Below are positions 23,528 to 23,531 of a stretch of DNA of 23,531 nucleotides, one piece after another. Numbering within the stretch: position 1 is the stretch's first letter; each line of letters starts with the position of its first letter. The notes beneath the pieces are model-generated. The model was not told the origin of the DNA. It saw only the letters and a list, made by a program, of their open reading frames with translations, and did no database searches. Made by a program: the position numbers and the translations under genes. This stretch comes from Prevotella sp. UBA6429 (lineage in GTDB: Bacteria; Bacteroidota; Bacteroidia; Bacteroidales; Bacteroidaceae): assembly GCA_002437285.1 (NCBI GenBank), contig DJOV01000125.1:1-23531 (forward strand). The letters are read 5' to 3'.

Positions 23528-23531
23528 AAAC

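Overview
The window looks like a chromosomal segment of a fairly GC-rich member of the Bacteroidales, most like a Prevotella-type organism. Three things point there. Several genes are preceded by the Bacteroidetes -7 promoter element (TAnnTTTG) rather than an E. coli-type box. The large secreted enzyme ends in a type IX secretion (T9SS) sorting-type tail. The regulator belongs to the beta-propeller/Y_Y_Y/AraC lineage of Bacteroidetes polysaccharide-utilisation regulators. No rRNA, tRNA, CRISPR array or complete insertion sequence was found.

Layout. Positions 136-6442 hold L-rhamnose catabolism: a minus-strand operon rhaB-rhaA-rhaT, an NhaD-type Na+/H+ antiporter divergent from rhaB, and rhaD convergent with the antiporter. 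A long rod-like hairpin lies between the two convergent genes. Positions 6707-10651 encode a 1314-residue secreted GH78-type alpha-L-rhamnosidase. Divergent from it, at 10820-13753, is a transmembrane regulator that resembles a hybrid two-component system with the ATPase and receiver domains missing. Together these form a rhamnoside-use module: the secreted rhamnosidase frees L-rhamnose, RhaT imports it, RhaA and RhaB make rhamnulose-1-phosphate, and RhaD cleaves it to dihydroxyacetone phosphate and L-lactaldehyde. No SusC/SusD pair, lactaldehyde reductase or cytoplasmic RhaR is present.

The rest is mostly housekeeping, all on the minus strand: enolase (13918-15234); a queD-queE-cls group, i.e. 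two queuosine-precursor enzymes plus cardiolipin synthase (15388-17731); an unrecognised 579-residue membrane-anchored protein with TPR-like helices (17843-19582); DNA primase dnaG (19644-21626); and, 11 bp upstream of dnaG, a secreted protein with two SGNH esterase domains related to rhamnogalacturonan acetylesterases (21638-23272).

Regulatory and structural features: -7 boxes before rhaB, nhaD, rhaD, the rhamnosidase, the regulator, enolase and the esterase; direct repeats in the control regions of rhaB/nhaD, rhaD and the rhamnosidase; three strong terminator hairpins sharing related stems; and a 26-of-28-bp inverted repeat at the two extreme ends of the window. No stretch longer than 300 bases lacks a gene. 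Most other open frames are antisense shadows produced by the high GC content.
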